37,855 bases of DNA from an archaeon (GTDB taxonomy: Archaea; Nanobdellota; Nanobdellia; Pacearchaeales; GW2011-AR1), in the NCBI GenBank assembly GCA_018693315.1, contig JABHLR010000007.1, positions 1 through 37,855 of the forward strand, given 5' to 3'. The notes beneath the pieces were generated by a model. The model ran no database searches, was not told the DNA's origin, and worked only from the letters and a program-made list of their open reading frames with translations. Of the stretch, positions 1 to 8,819 are shown in pieces (positions within the stretch are counted from its first letter, which is position 1; each line of letters starts with the position of its first letter). The position numbers and the translations under genes were made by a program.

Positions 1-123
1 TCCACCAAGCTCATTCGAAATCATAGGAATGATAGCAGCCCAAATAATTGTAACAGCAGCGACAGTAATCAAGATTATCAAAACCGTAGCAACAATCGCG
101 CTTATACCTTTTTTATTATTCAT
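1..123 (-). CDS. Archaeal type IV pilin/archaellin-like protein (N-terminal part; runs off the window edge)
   Basis: Minus-strand translation MNNKKGISAIVATVLIILITVAAVTIIWAAIIPMISNELGG: class III signal peptide (KKG|ISAIVA) plus hydrophobic helix; preceded by AAAGGAGGT RBS. Confidence 0.85.
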   Translation of the reverse strand, partial: MNNKKGISAIVATVLIILITVAAVTIIWAAIIPMISNELGG

Positions 124-256
124 ATATCATACCTCCTTTCAATCTGTTTATCGAGATTGAGCGATTGGTCTTTGACCAAACCCTCATAACCTTTTTTAAT
201 TAGGACTTATCCCAACAACAAATATAAGAAATTAAACATTATAAACGTTCCTAAAA

Positions 257-727
257 TCAAATCGCCTTTCCAGCGTCGACACATGTGAACGGCCTATTCG
301 CATTCTTGCCACGAACACTCCCAAGTAATGCAGGATAAATAATAATTCTATCTGGCTCCGTATTATCATCCATCAATAAAGTAACCTGCTTCTTAACCGC
401 CTGCCCTGGATCAATCTGTGGCCCACCAAAATCAAACTTAGCAACCTCAGAAGTCCCACCCTTAATCAACTTAATATCAAAACTACGAATCCCAACATTC
501 CCACGATTAATAATTTCCAATTCATTATCACCAACCAAAACAGCATCAAAATTAATCTCCGCACAAACATCGCCGATAGGCTTATCAAACTTCTCAATCT
601 GCTCACTAATAAAACCACGCGCCCATAAAAAAATCATAGCCGCCAAAACCAGAACTAACATAATCATCATAACACTCGCAATCACCGGCGACAAACCTTT
701 CTTTTTCATATTATTATATACTTCCAT
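257..727 (-). CDS. Archaeal type IV pilin-like protein
   Basis: MKKKGLSPVIASVMMIMLVLVLAAMIFLWARGF: archaeal pilin N-terminal domain; true start probably the internal MKKKG. Confidence 0.85.
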   Translation of the reverse strand: MEVYNNMKKKGLSPVIASVMMIMLVLVLAAMIFLWARGFISEQIEKFDKPIGDVCAEINFDAVLVGDNELEIINRGNVGIRSFDIKLIKGGTSEVAKFDFGGPQIDPGQAVKKQVTLLMDDNTEPDRIIIYPALLGSVRGKNANRPFTCVDAGKAI

Positions 728-738
728 ATTTTATAAAC

Positions 739-1242
739 CTAAGTAAGACAAGTAATCTCTTGAGACGCATAAGCCTTACATTTAATCTCCCCGTTATTCT
801 CTTTCATAAAAGGCTGAACCTCAACCAACGTCACCGTGCTCAATTTATAACCATCATCCTGAATACTGTTCGCATCATTAAACAGATAATTTTGAAAATG
901 TTCCTCACCTGGCTCAATCACGACACCAGCCTCATCAAAAGTATAAATCCCAAATGCCGCACCCTCACGATCATGAACCCTCAACACATACCCATCAACA
1001 GTAAACCGACCTTTATTTTTCAAAGTAATATTCAATCTCGAATCTTTAAAACACTCATAACTTCTTATGATAATATTAACACCATCAGAACAAGTCTCAA
1101 CCTCATCCTCACTAACATAAAATCTCAACCAACCATAAACCATAACAGACAAAGAAATTGTAATAGCAATCAACAAAACATACGCAACAATATTACTAAG
1201 TGCCCTCTTGTTCTTATTTGGCTGTAACAAAGCTCTCATCAT
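739..1242 (-). CDS. Type IV pilin-like protein
   Basis: NKRALSNIVAYVLLIAITISLSVMVYGW: class III signal peptide-like N terminus; tandem with other pilin genes. Confidence 0.75.
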   Translation of the reverse strand: MMRALLQPNKNKRALSNIVAYVLLIAITISLSVMVYGWLRFYVSEDEVETCSDGVNIIIRSYECFKDSRLNITLKNKGRFTVDGYVLRVHDREGAAFGIYTFDEAGVVIEPGEEHFQNYLFNDANSIQDDGYKLSTVTLVEVQPFMKENNGEIKCKAYASQEITCLT

Positions 1243-1843
1243 TCACATCCTTTTGCATTATAAAAATAACCCTACGATGCCTGGAAACCGGAAACTCATA
1301 TTCATACCCTGCAACCTCAACAACAACATCATCTCCAGCATCTTTCAAATGATCTCCGCTTATTTCACCAGTTCCAACATCTTCATTGAAAGTATCAATT
1401 AAATCACTAACTTCACTACAATGATTACGTGTACAAATCCTGCTTATAACTCTAGAGCCACCCCCAATAACACCAGTATCGGGCGCATCATTATCACCAC
1501 CAGAACCAACATTCGCAGTCTCAGTTCCATAATTAGTCACATTCATACCATCAACAGTATCCCCATAAACAAACAAAAAATTCGCATCAGGACTCTTGTC
1601 CCTAATATCCCTCGCTAATAAATCAACAAACAAACTCAAATTAGCCCCCTCATCAAAACCACTATAAATCTCATAATCAATCACAGCTCCAACCTCCCTA
1701 TTCACCTCATAACTATAATCATAAAAATTCCCAGGCTCACGATTCACAGTAGCCCGATTAGCAGTAATACCCAAACTAATAACAACAGCCGAAATTATCA
1801 CAGCCGCCAACAAAAAAAACTGAGCCCTCTTATGTATCACCAT
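1214..1843 (-). CDS. Pilin-like / membrane-anchored hypothetical protein
   Basis: HKRAQFFLLAAVIISAVVISLGI N-terminal helix; overlaps the next pilin-like gene by 29 nt. Confidence 0.65.
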   Translation of the reverse strand: MVIHKRAQFFLLAAVIISAVVISLGITANRATVNREPGNFYDYSYEVNREVGAVIDYEIYSGFDEGANLSLFVDLLARDIRDKSPDANFLFVYGDTVDGMNVTNYGTETANVGSGGDNDAPDTGVIGGGSRVISRICTRNHCSEVSDLIDTFNEDVGTGEISGDHLKDAGDDVVVEVAGYEYEFPVSRHRRVIFIMQKDVNDESFVTAK

Positions 1844-1876
1844 AACAATTAAACAACTTAATACTTTATAAAATTA

Positions 1877-2137
1877 GTGTAGGCCCAGCAATTTGCTCAA
1901 ATCCAAAGTCCAGAGGTTACTGATAATCCTCAGTTCTGCGACCCTTTAAGCATCCAAACTTTAACTTAGGGCTGCTACATTCCTGTCCTGACCCACTTCA
2001 CCAAAGCAAGATCAAAAAGGACAAAACCTCAACGTCAAATCAACAACATCGACAGCTTCATCTCACGCCTTGCCTCAAGTCCGCCATAAAGCCCATTTGC
2101 GAACAGCGAGGGGCTAACTCGCCAACCTGACCTACAT
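1877..2137 (-). ncRNA. Signal recognition particle RNA (7S/SRP RNA)
   Basis: Minus strand contains GGGTCAGGACAGGAATGTAGCAGCCC, matching SRP helix 8 (GGTCAGG..GGAA..AGCAGCC); termini GTAGGTC/GGCCTAC pair; TTTAAA-type promoter about 25 nt upstream. Ends approximate. Confidence 0.87.
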
Positions 2138-2187
2138 TAAATAGAGGCTGGAAACCTTTAAAAGACTTATTGTTCTACAAATCTCAT

Positions 2188-2269
2188 GCCCACATCGCAT
2201 AGTGGTTATTGCACCGGGTTGCTAACTCGGGCCCTTCGGGGCGCCTCGGTTCGACTCCGAGTGTGGGCG
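2188..2269 (+). tRNA. tRNA-Ser(GCT)
   Basis: Acceptor GCCCACA/TGTGGGC, anticodon loop TTGCTAA, long variable arm GGGCCCTTCGGGGCGCC, T loop TTCGACTC. Confidence 0.95.
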
Positions 2270-2317
2270 TTCAAAGATCACACAAATCTTTAAATAAAGA
2301 AATCTTCAAAAACAAAC

Positions 2318-2626
2318 ATGGAAAAAGAAATCGGGAAAATATCAAAAGGCGAATGGCAAGGAACAACGACAGATATCATAATAGGGCTCAGAGAATTCAA
2401 CGGAAAAACCGGAGTTGACATCAGAGAATTTACACAAAGCGAACAATACACAGGCCCAACAAAAAAAGGCCTAAGAATTCCTGCAGACAAATTCGAAGAT
2501 TTCAAATCAATGATTAATTCCATAGACACAAACGATCTAAAACCGCAATCCGCACCACAACCGCAGGCAGAACCAGCCGCAGCCGACGACGACAACTCAG
2601 GCATCGACGAATCCGGACTCATGTAA
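2318..2626 (+). CDS. PC4/p15-like transcriptional coactivator domain protein
   Basis: IIIGLREFNGKTGVDIREFTQSEQYTGPTKKGLRIPADKFEDFKSMI pattern. Confidence 0.75.
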   Translation: MEKEIGKISKGEWQGTTTDIIIGLREFNGKTGVDIREFTQSEQYTGPTKKGLRIPADKFEDFKSMINSIDTNDLKPQSAPQPQAEPAAADDDNSGIDESGLM

Positions 2627-2676
2627 TCTCGCAAACTTTTATAAACTTCTCAAACAAATTATAGATAGGTGATACT

Positions 2677-3279
2677 ATGGTATGGTTAGAGGTCGAAACA
2701 AAAGTCAAGCTAGAAAATTCTCAGGTCGCAGCTCTCAGAAAAAAAATTAAATCAATAGCTAAGCTAAAGAAAAAGGGGACAAAGACAGATGACTATTTTG
2801 CAAACCAAAAAAAAGGCTTCCCAAAAAAAGCATTTAGAATCAGAGCAACAAAAGACCAACTCGAAGTCACATTCAAAAAATGGATCAAGCATCTCTGGAC
2901 ACCAGAAGTCGTCGTAAAAGAAGAATTTGAGTTCAGCCTAAAAGGAAAAGAAGAGGCAAAAGATCTCATAGCACTCTTCAAAGATCTCGGCTTCACAGAA
3001 TGGGTAAAGAAAATAAAAAGGAATGAAACATATTCATACAATAAAAACAAAAGATTATCAATCGAAATAAACAACGTCAAACATCTCGGCTACTTCATGG
3101 AAATGGAATTCCTCTGCCAAGAATCCGAAGCAAAAAAAGGAATCAATTTAATCACAAAAGTTCTAAAAGAATTAGAAATCGATTTCAACCAAATCGACAA
3201 TACCGGCTATACAAAAATGCTCTGGTACAAAGGAGCAACAGGCAAACACAAATTCATCGACAAAGAAACAGCTCTATAA
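2677..3279 (+). CDS. CYTH-domain protein (class IV adenylate cyclase / thiamine triphosphatase-like)
   Basis: N-terminal EVETKVKL (ExExK) motif, DDYF, RIR and IEINNVKHLGYFMEMEF; CyaB-like organisation. Confidence 0.8.
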   Translation: MVWLEVETKVKLENSQVAALRKKIKSIAKLKKKGTKTDDYFANQKKGFPKKAFRIRATKDQLEVTFKKWIKHLWTPEVVVKEEFEFSLKGKEEAKDLIALFKDLGFTEWVKKIKRNETYSYNKNKRLSIEINNVKHLGYFMEMEFLCQESEAKKGINLITKVLKELEIDFNQIDNTGYTKMLWYKGATGKHKFIDKETAL

Positions 3280-3282
3280 AAC

Positions 3283-5220
3283 ATGGCAAAATACGTAATT
3301 AAAAAATCTAACAAGCTAGTTCCTAGCGACGCCATGAAAAAAATCGCTCACGTAAAAAATAAAAATATCTACAAACAAGCTGCAAAAAATCCAATCAAAT
3401 TCTGGGAGAAACTCGCAACAGAGGGTTTAGATTGGGAAAAGAAATGGACAAAAGCCTACGAACAAAAACTCCCATATTTCAAATGGTTCAAGGGCGGAAA
3501 AATAAACTTCTCAAAAAATTGCCTCGATAGACACCTTGAAAACAAATCAGACAAAGTCGCAATAACATGGGTGCCAGAACCAACAAAAGAAAAAACAATC
3601 AAACTAACCTACAAAGAGCTTCATGAAAAAGTCTGCAAATTCGCAAACGTACTAAAGAAACATAAAATCAAAAAAGGAGATGTCGTATCAATCTACCTTC
3701 CAATGATCCCCGAAGCAATAATCGCAATGCTAGCCTGCACAAGAATCGGGGCAATTCATTCTGTCGTTTTCTCAGCATTCTCAGCTGATGCACTAAAGGC
3801 AAGAATCCAAGATGGAAAAGCAAAAATTCTAATCACTGCTGACGGCTATTATCGACGAGGCGAAAAAGAAGATCTGTTAACAAAAGCAAGGCGAGCAGTC
3901 AAATCAACAACTGTCAACAAAGTTATAATAGTTCCAAGGTTAAGAAAGAAAATCCCCACAGGAAGGAAATTCCTAAACTTCAACAAAGAACTAGAATCAG
4001 CAGAACCAAATTGCGAGCCAACAATAGTCAATTCAGAAGATACCATGTTCATCCTATACACATCTGGAACAACAGGCAAACCAAAAGGAGTAGTCCACGA
4101 TACTGGAGGCTACGCAACTCAGGCATACTGGACAGCAAAATGGAATTTCAATTTACACGACGACGATGTAATGTGGTGCACTGCCGATGTCGGATGGGTA
4201 ACAGGACACACCTACGCATTCTACGGACCACTGCTAAACGGAGCAACAACCCTAATCTACGAAGGCTCCCCAGATTTCCCAAACCCAGGACGATGGTGGA
4301 AAATAATCCAAGACAACAAAGTCACAGTCTTCTACACCGCACCAACAGCAATTAGAATGTTTCAAAAATTCGATCCAAAATATATCAAAAAACACAATCT
4401 CAAATCTCTAAGAATTCTAGGATCTGTCGGTGAGCCAATCGATGAAGACGCATGGAAATGGTACTTCAAAACAATCGGCGGCTCACGATGCCCAATCATC
4501 GACACATGGTGGCAAACAGAAACCGGCGGAACCCTGATTAACGCCCTCCCTGGAATCGGACCATTCGTCCCAAAAGTTTCGGGCCAACCATTCCCCGGAA
4601 CAAATCTAATCATTGTTGATGAGAAAGGAAAACAAATCAAAAAGAAAAATGTAGTAGGAAATCTGGTCCAGGTACCACCATTAGCTCCCGGAATGCTTCA
4701 CGGAGTTTGGAAAAATCCCAAAAAATACAAAGACACCTACTGGTCGAGATTCAAAAAATATTACGACACCAGCGACGGAGCATTCCTAACAAACGGCGGA
4801 CTAATTAGAATAACAGGACGAACTGATGACGTTATGAAAGTTGCAGGTCACAGAATGACAACAGCCGAATTAGAAAATGCAATCACAGATCACCAAGCAA
4901 TAAACGAAACCGCAGTCGTCCCAATTCCACACGAAGTCAAAGGCGAAGTCCCAGTAGCTTTCGTAATACTAAAACATAAAATCAAAGATCAAGAAAAATT
5001 CGAAAAAGAAATCAAAAAACTAACGGACGATAAAATCGGCCCAACAGCAAGGCCAGCAAAGATCTACATCGTCGAAGCACTTCCAAAAACTCGTTCAGGA
5101 AAAATCATGCGAAGAATCTTAAAAGCCCTACTGATCGACGAAGAACCAAAGGGACTTTCAACATTACTTAATCCCAAATCCGTCGACGCAATAAAAAAAA
5201 TAATCAAAACTAAAAAATGA
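3283..5220 (+). CDS. acs: Acetyl-CoA synthetase (AMP-forming)
   Basis: YTSGTTGKPKGVVH, DTWWQTETGG, GRTDDVMKVAGHRM, LPKTRSGKIMRR motifs; full length 645 aa. Confidence 0.95.
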   Translation: MAKYVIKKSNKLVPSDAMKKIAHVKNKNIYKQAAKNPIKFWEKLATEGLDWEKKWTKAYEQKLPYFKWFKGGKINFSKNCLDRHLENKSDKVAITWVPEPTKEKTIKLTYKELHEKVCKFANVLKKHKIKKGDVVSIYLPMIPEAIIAMLACTRIGAIHSVVFSAFSADALKARIQDGKAKILITADGYYRRGEKEDLLTKARRAVKSTTVNKVIIVPRLRKKIPTGRKFLNFNKELESAEPNCEPTIVNSEDTMFILYTSGTTGKPKGVVHDTGGYATQAYWTAKWNFNLHDDDVMWCTADVGWVTGHTYAFYGPLLNGATTLIYEGSPDFPNPGRWWKIIQDNKVTVFYTAPTAIRMFQKFDPKYIKKHNLKSLRILGSVGEPIDEDAWKWYFKTIGGSRCPIIDTWWQTETGGTLINALPGIGPFVPKVSGQPFPGTNLIIVDEKGKQIKKKNVVGNLVQVPPLAPGMLHGVWKNPKKYKDTYWSRFKKYYDTSDGAFLTNGGLIRITGRTDDVMKVAGHRMTTAELENAITDHQAINETAVVPIPHEVKGEVPVAFVILKHKIKDQEKFEKEIKKLTDDKIGPTARPAKIYIVEALPKTRSGKIMRRILKALLIDEEPKGLSTLLNPKSVDAIKKIIKTKK

Positions 5221-6740
5221 GACTAAACATTATTATCGGCGGCAAGGCAGGACAAGGCATCAACAAAGTCTCACAAATCGTCGCAAACGTTCTCTCCGAA
5301 TTCGGCTACTTCACGTTCAACTACCGAGACTACCAATCGTTAATTCGAGGCGGCCACAACTTCAACGTCCTCTCAATATCAGATACACCAATCGAAAGCC
5401 ACGAATCGAAAGCCGACATTTTAGTGGCACTCGACGACAGAACAATACAAACTCACAAACAAGCCCTCAAAAAAAACGGCGTCACAATTCTCGGCGACCA
5501 ATTTAAAGACTTGGGACGAAACTTGAATATCGCACTATCCGGAGCTCTAATAAAAATCCTCGGAATTCCAATTCAAGAACTCGAAAAAGAAATCAAATCC
5601 CAATTCAAAGAACACACCGAGGCAATTGCAGCAGCAAAACAAGGATTCGAATCTCAGAAAAAAATCTCAGATCTAAAAAAACTAGATAACAAAATATCAA
5701 TCTCATCCGGAAGCAAAGCAGTCGCAGAAGGCGCAAGAAACTCAGGACTAGATTTATACATCGCCTACCCAATGACACCAGCGACAAACGCAATGCACGA
5801 ACTCGCAAAAAACCAAATCGAAAATAACCTAATGATGTTCCAAGCAGAAAGTGAAATCTCAGCAATAAGCATGTCCCTCGGAGCCTCATTTGCAGGAGCA
5901 AAAACAATGACTGGAACATCAGGCGGCGGGTTCGACCTCATGTCAGAATCACTATCCCTCCAAGGCCAATCCGAAATCCCACTAACAGTCTACCTCGCAT
6001 CAAGAGTCGGGCCAGCAACAGGAGTCCCAACTTACACCGCACAATCAGATCTCGATATTGCACTCCGAGCAGGGCACGGCGAATTCCCAAGGATAGTAGT
6101 CGCACCATCCAACCCAACAGAAACAATCGAAAAAACATCCGAAGCATTATACCTCGCTGAAAAATTCAAAACCCTTTCAATATTATTATCAGATAAACAC
6201 CTAGCAGAGTCGGAATTCTCAACAACAGAACAACCAGCAAAAACTCCAAAATTCAAAATAGATAGAAAGGTCCCCGGACAAACAATCATAAAAGCCTCCT
6301 CGTACGAAGTCGACAAATTCGGAAACTCCACAGAATCCTACACATTAACTGAAGACAACACAAACAAACGAATCGACAAATATAAACAAGCAAAAAAGTT
6401 CATAGAAAAAAATTACGACATGATAAAAATCCACGGCGATAAAAACTCAAAAAATCTAATCATAGGCTGGGGCTCAACAACAGGCGCTATCAAAGACGCA
6501 ATCAAAGACCTCGATACCAAATTCTTACAAGTCTTATATTGCAAACCACTCTCACCTCAAATTAAAAAAGAACTACAAAAAGCAGACAAAGTAATCCTAG
6601 TCGAATGTAATGTAACAGGGCAACTAGGCCGACTCATCCGAGAAAAAACCGGAATCAAAATAGAAAACAGACTCCTAAAATACAACGGCCGCCCATTCCA
6701 CTCCGACGAACTAAAAAAATATTTGGAGGAAATATTATGA
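5217..6740 (+). CDS. 2-oxoacid:ferredoxin oxidoreductase, fused gamma-alpha subunit
   Basis: GGKAGQGINK gamma domain followed by YPMTPATNAMHELAK and ISMSLGASFAGAKTMTGTSGGGFDLMSE alpha signature. Confidence 0.93.
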   Translation: MRLNIIIGGKAGQGINKVSQIVANVLSEFGYFTFNYRDYQSLIRGGHNFNVLSISDTPIESHESKADILVALDDRTIQTHKQALKKNGVTILGDQFKDLGRNLNIALSGALIKILGIPIQELEKEIKSQFKEHTEAIAAAKQGFESQKKISDLKKLDNKISISSGSKAVAEGARNSGLDLYIAYPMTPATNAMHELAKNQIENNLMMFQAESEISAISMSLGASFAGAKTMTGTSGGGFDLMSESLSLQGQSEIPLTVYLASRVGPATGVPTYTAQSDLDIALRAGHGEFPRIVVAPSNPTETIEKTSEALYLAEKFKTLSILLSDKHLAESEFSTTEQPAKTPKFKIDRKVPGQTIIKASSYEVDKFGNSTESYTLTEDNTNKRIDKYKQAKKFIEKNYDMIKIHGDKNSKNLIIGWGSTTGAIKDAIKDLDTKFLQVLYCKPLSPQIKKELQKADKVILVECNVTGQLGRLIREKTGIKIENRLLKYNGRPFHSDELKKYLEEIL

Positions 6741-7162
6741 AAATAATAAAAGCAACTAAAAGAGATTCAAATGAAATTTCCAAAATATTCCTCGAAGAAT
6801 CAAACAAGAAGCCATACTCTCAAAATTACAGCCCCAAAACAATAAAGTCAAGAGTCAAAGATATGCTTAATTTTGGAAGCATTTATTTAGCAATCACAGA
6901 CAAAGAAATAACTGGATTTATTGCAATTGCAGGAGAGGGTAAATCAAATATTTATATAGATGAATTTTGGATAAAGAAAAGGTATCAACGAAAAGGTACT
7001 GGCACAGAGATGCTAAAATTCGTACAAAATAAATACAAGAAAAAAGGAGCTAAATCAATTAGTGTAATGACGTCTAAAAAAGCAAAGGCTTTTAGATTTT
7101 ATAAAAAAATTGGCTTCCAGAAGAATAATGATGAAATAATCTTGAATAAAAAACTAAAATGA
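6737..7162 (+). CDS. GNAT family N-acetyltransferase
   Basis: IDEFWIKKRYQRKGTGTEMLKFVQ (acetyl-CoA binding RxxGxG/A) and AKAFRFYKKIGFQ C-terminal motif. Confidence 0.87.
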   Translation: MKIIKATKRDSNEISKIFLEESNKKPYSQNYSPKTIKSRVKDMLNFGSIYLAITDKEITGFIAIAGEGKSNIYIDEFWIKKRYQRKGTGTEMLKFVQNKYKKKGAKSISVMTSKKAKAFRFYKKIGFQKNNDEIILNKKLK

Positions 7163-7974
7163 CAAACCTAAAAACAAACTCAGAAATAACATGGTGCCCT
7201 GGCTGCCCAAACCACATGATACTAGAAGCAGTCAAGCAAACAATAACAAGATCAAAAATAGATCAAAAACAATTTGCAATCACAACGGACATCGGGTGCC
7301 ACGCAAAAATGTTCGACTACCTAAACCTCTCAGGAATCTACTGCCTCCACGGAAGAGCAATCCCAACAGCAATCGGAATGAAACTCGGAAACCCAAATCT
7401 AAAAGTCCTAGCATTCGCCGGCGACGGAGCAGCATATGCAGAAGGAATCGCACACTTCATTCACGCTTTCAAATACAACGCCGACATGACCCTAATTCTC
7501 CACGACAACCAATCATTCTCCTTAACAACAGGCCAACCAACACCAACATCCCAACAAGGCTACGAATCAAAAGCATCCCCACTAGGAACCCAAGACAAAC
7601 CATTCAACCCAATCAAATTAGCTTTGGCATCAAACGCAACTTTCATAGCAAGAACAAACGCGAAAGACATCCCACACATGATATCAACATTCTCAAAAGC
7701 AATCGCGCACAAAGGTTTCTCGTTCGTCGAAGTCATCCAAGACTGCCTAATCTTCAACCTTGACGCGAATAACAAAGACAAACTAATGTACAAAATAAAA
7801 GATAACTCCGACAAAAAAATCGCAGAAAAACTAGCAGACCAATTCAACTACAACTCGAAATCAGGAAAAATCCCATTAGGCATAATCTACAAATCAGATG
7901 AAAAATCTCTAGCAGAAAAATGGCCGCAACTCAAAAAACTTCTAAATAGCAAAACAAACTGGCAACAAAAATGA
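7159..7974 (+). CDS. 2-oxoacid:ferredoxin oxidoreductase, beta subunit
   Basis: TWCPGCPNHMILEAV, TDIGCHAKMFDY, GDGAAYAEGIAHFIHA, LHDNQSFSLTTGQPTPTS (TPP-binding). Confidence 0.94.
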   Translation: MTNLKTNSEITWCPGCPNHMILEAVKQTITRSKIDQKQFAITTDIGCHAKMFDYLNLSGIYCLHGRAIPTAIGMKLGNPNLKVLAFAGDGAAYAEGIAHFIHAFKYNADMTLILHDNQSFSLTTGQPTPTSQQGYESKASPLGTQDKPFNPIKLALASNATFIARTNAKDIPHMISTFSKAIAHKGFSFVEVIQDCLIFNLDANNKDKLMYKIKDNSDKKIAEKLADQFNYNSKSGKIPLGIIYKSDEKSLAEKWPQLKKLLNSKTNWQQK

Positions 7975-8819
7975 AAAACGACATCACTCAAATAGAAAAA
8001 CTTCTCCAAGACAAAAACCAACTGGCAATCGCACTAGTCGCACCATCATTCGTCACAGATTTCAAATATCCATCACTAATCTACCGCCTGAAAAAACTCG
8101 GCTTCGATAAAGTAACAGAAGTAACATTCGGCGCAAAAATGATCAACCGAGATTATCACAAAATTCTCAAAACATCAAAAGGCCTAATGATATCATCACC
8201 ATGTCCAGGAATCGTCACAACAATAACAAACAAATTCCCAAAACTAAAATCAAAACTAATCAAAGTCGACAGCCCAGTCGTAGCAATGGCAAAAATATGC
8301 AAAAAACATTTCCCAAATCACAAAACAATTTTCATCTCACCATGCGATTTCAAAAAAGTCGAAACCGAATCCTGCAAAACCTTAGACCACATAATCGACT
8401 ACGACCAACTAAAACTCCTCTTCCAAAAAAACAAAATAGGCAGACCAATCTTCAAAAGAAAATCCGACTGGCTCTTCGACAAATTTTACAACGACTACAC
8501 AAAGATATATCCACTATCAGGCGGCCTAGCACAAACCGCACACCTAAAAGGCACCCTCAAAGAAGATGAAGTCGCAGTAATAGACGGCATAAACAAAGTA
8601 ATAAAATTCTTAGAAAACCCAGATCCAAAAATCAAATTCCTCGATTGCCTCTTCTGCGACGGCGGATGCATCGGCGGCCCACACACATCAAAAAAATTAA
8701 CAATCCCACAAAAATACAACAAAGTAATACGCTACCTAAAAAAATCGAAAAAACAAGATATTCCCGAAGACCGGAAGGGATTAATCAACATAGCAAAAGG
8801 ACTAAAATTTACAAAGTAA
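7971..8819 (+). CDS. [FeFe]-hydrogenase large-subunit C-terminal-like (H-cluster fold) protein
   Basis: SSPCPGIV (L1-like), ISPCDFKKVE (L2-like), DCLFCDGGCIGGP (L3-like), all four cluster-ligand-type Cys positions present; no N-terminal ferredoxin domain. Confidence 0.8.
   Translation: MKNDITQIEKLLQDKNQLAIALVAPSFVTDFKYPSLIYRLKKLGFDKVTEVTFGAKMINRDYHKILKTSKGLMISSPCPGIVTTITNKFPKLKSKLIKVDSPVVAMAKICKKHFPNHKTIFISPCDFKKVETESCKTLDHIIDYDQLKLLFQKNKIGRPIFKRKSDWLFDKFYNDYTKIYPLSGGLAQTAHLKGTLKEDEVAVIDGINKVIKFLENPDPKIKFLDCLFCDGGCIGGPHTSKKLTIPQKYNKVIRYLKKSKKQDIPEDRKGLINIAKGLKFTK

Noticed and set aside
7191-7763. Long overlapping + frame ORF inside the OFOR beta gene, and many similar ORFs (e.g. 4011-4355, 8201-8569)
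   Set aside because: Translations are Arg/Asn/Pro/Ser-rich without recognisable domains; open by chance because of the strong A/C-biased composition. The overlapping real gene has clear family motifs.
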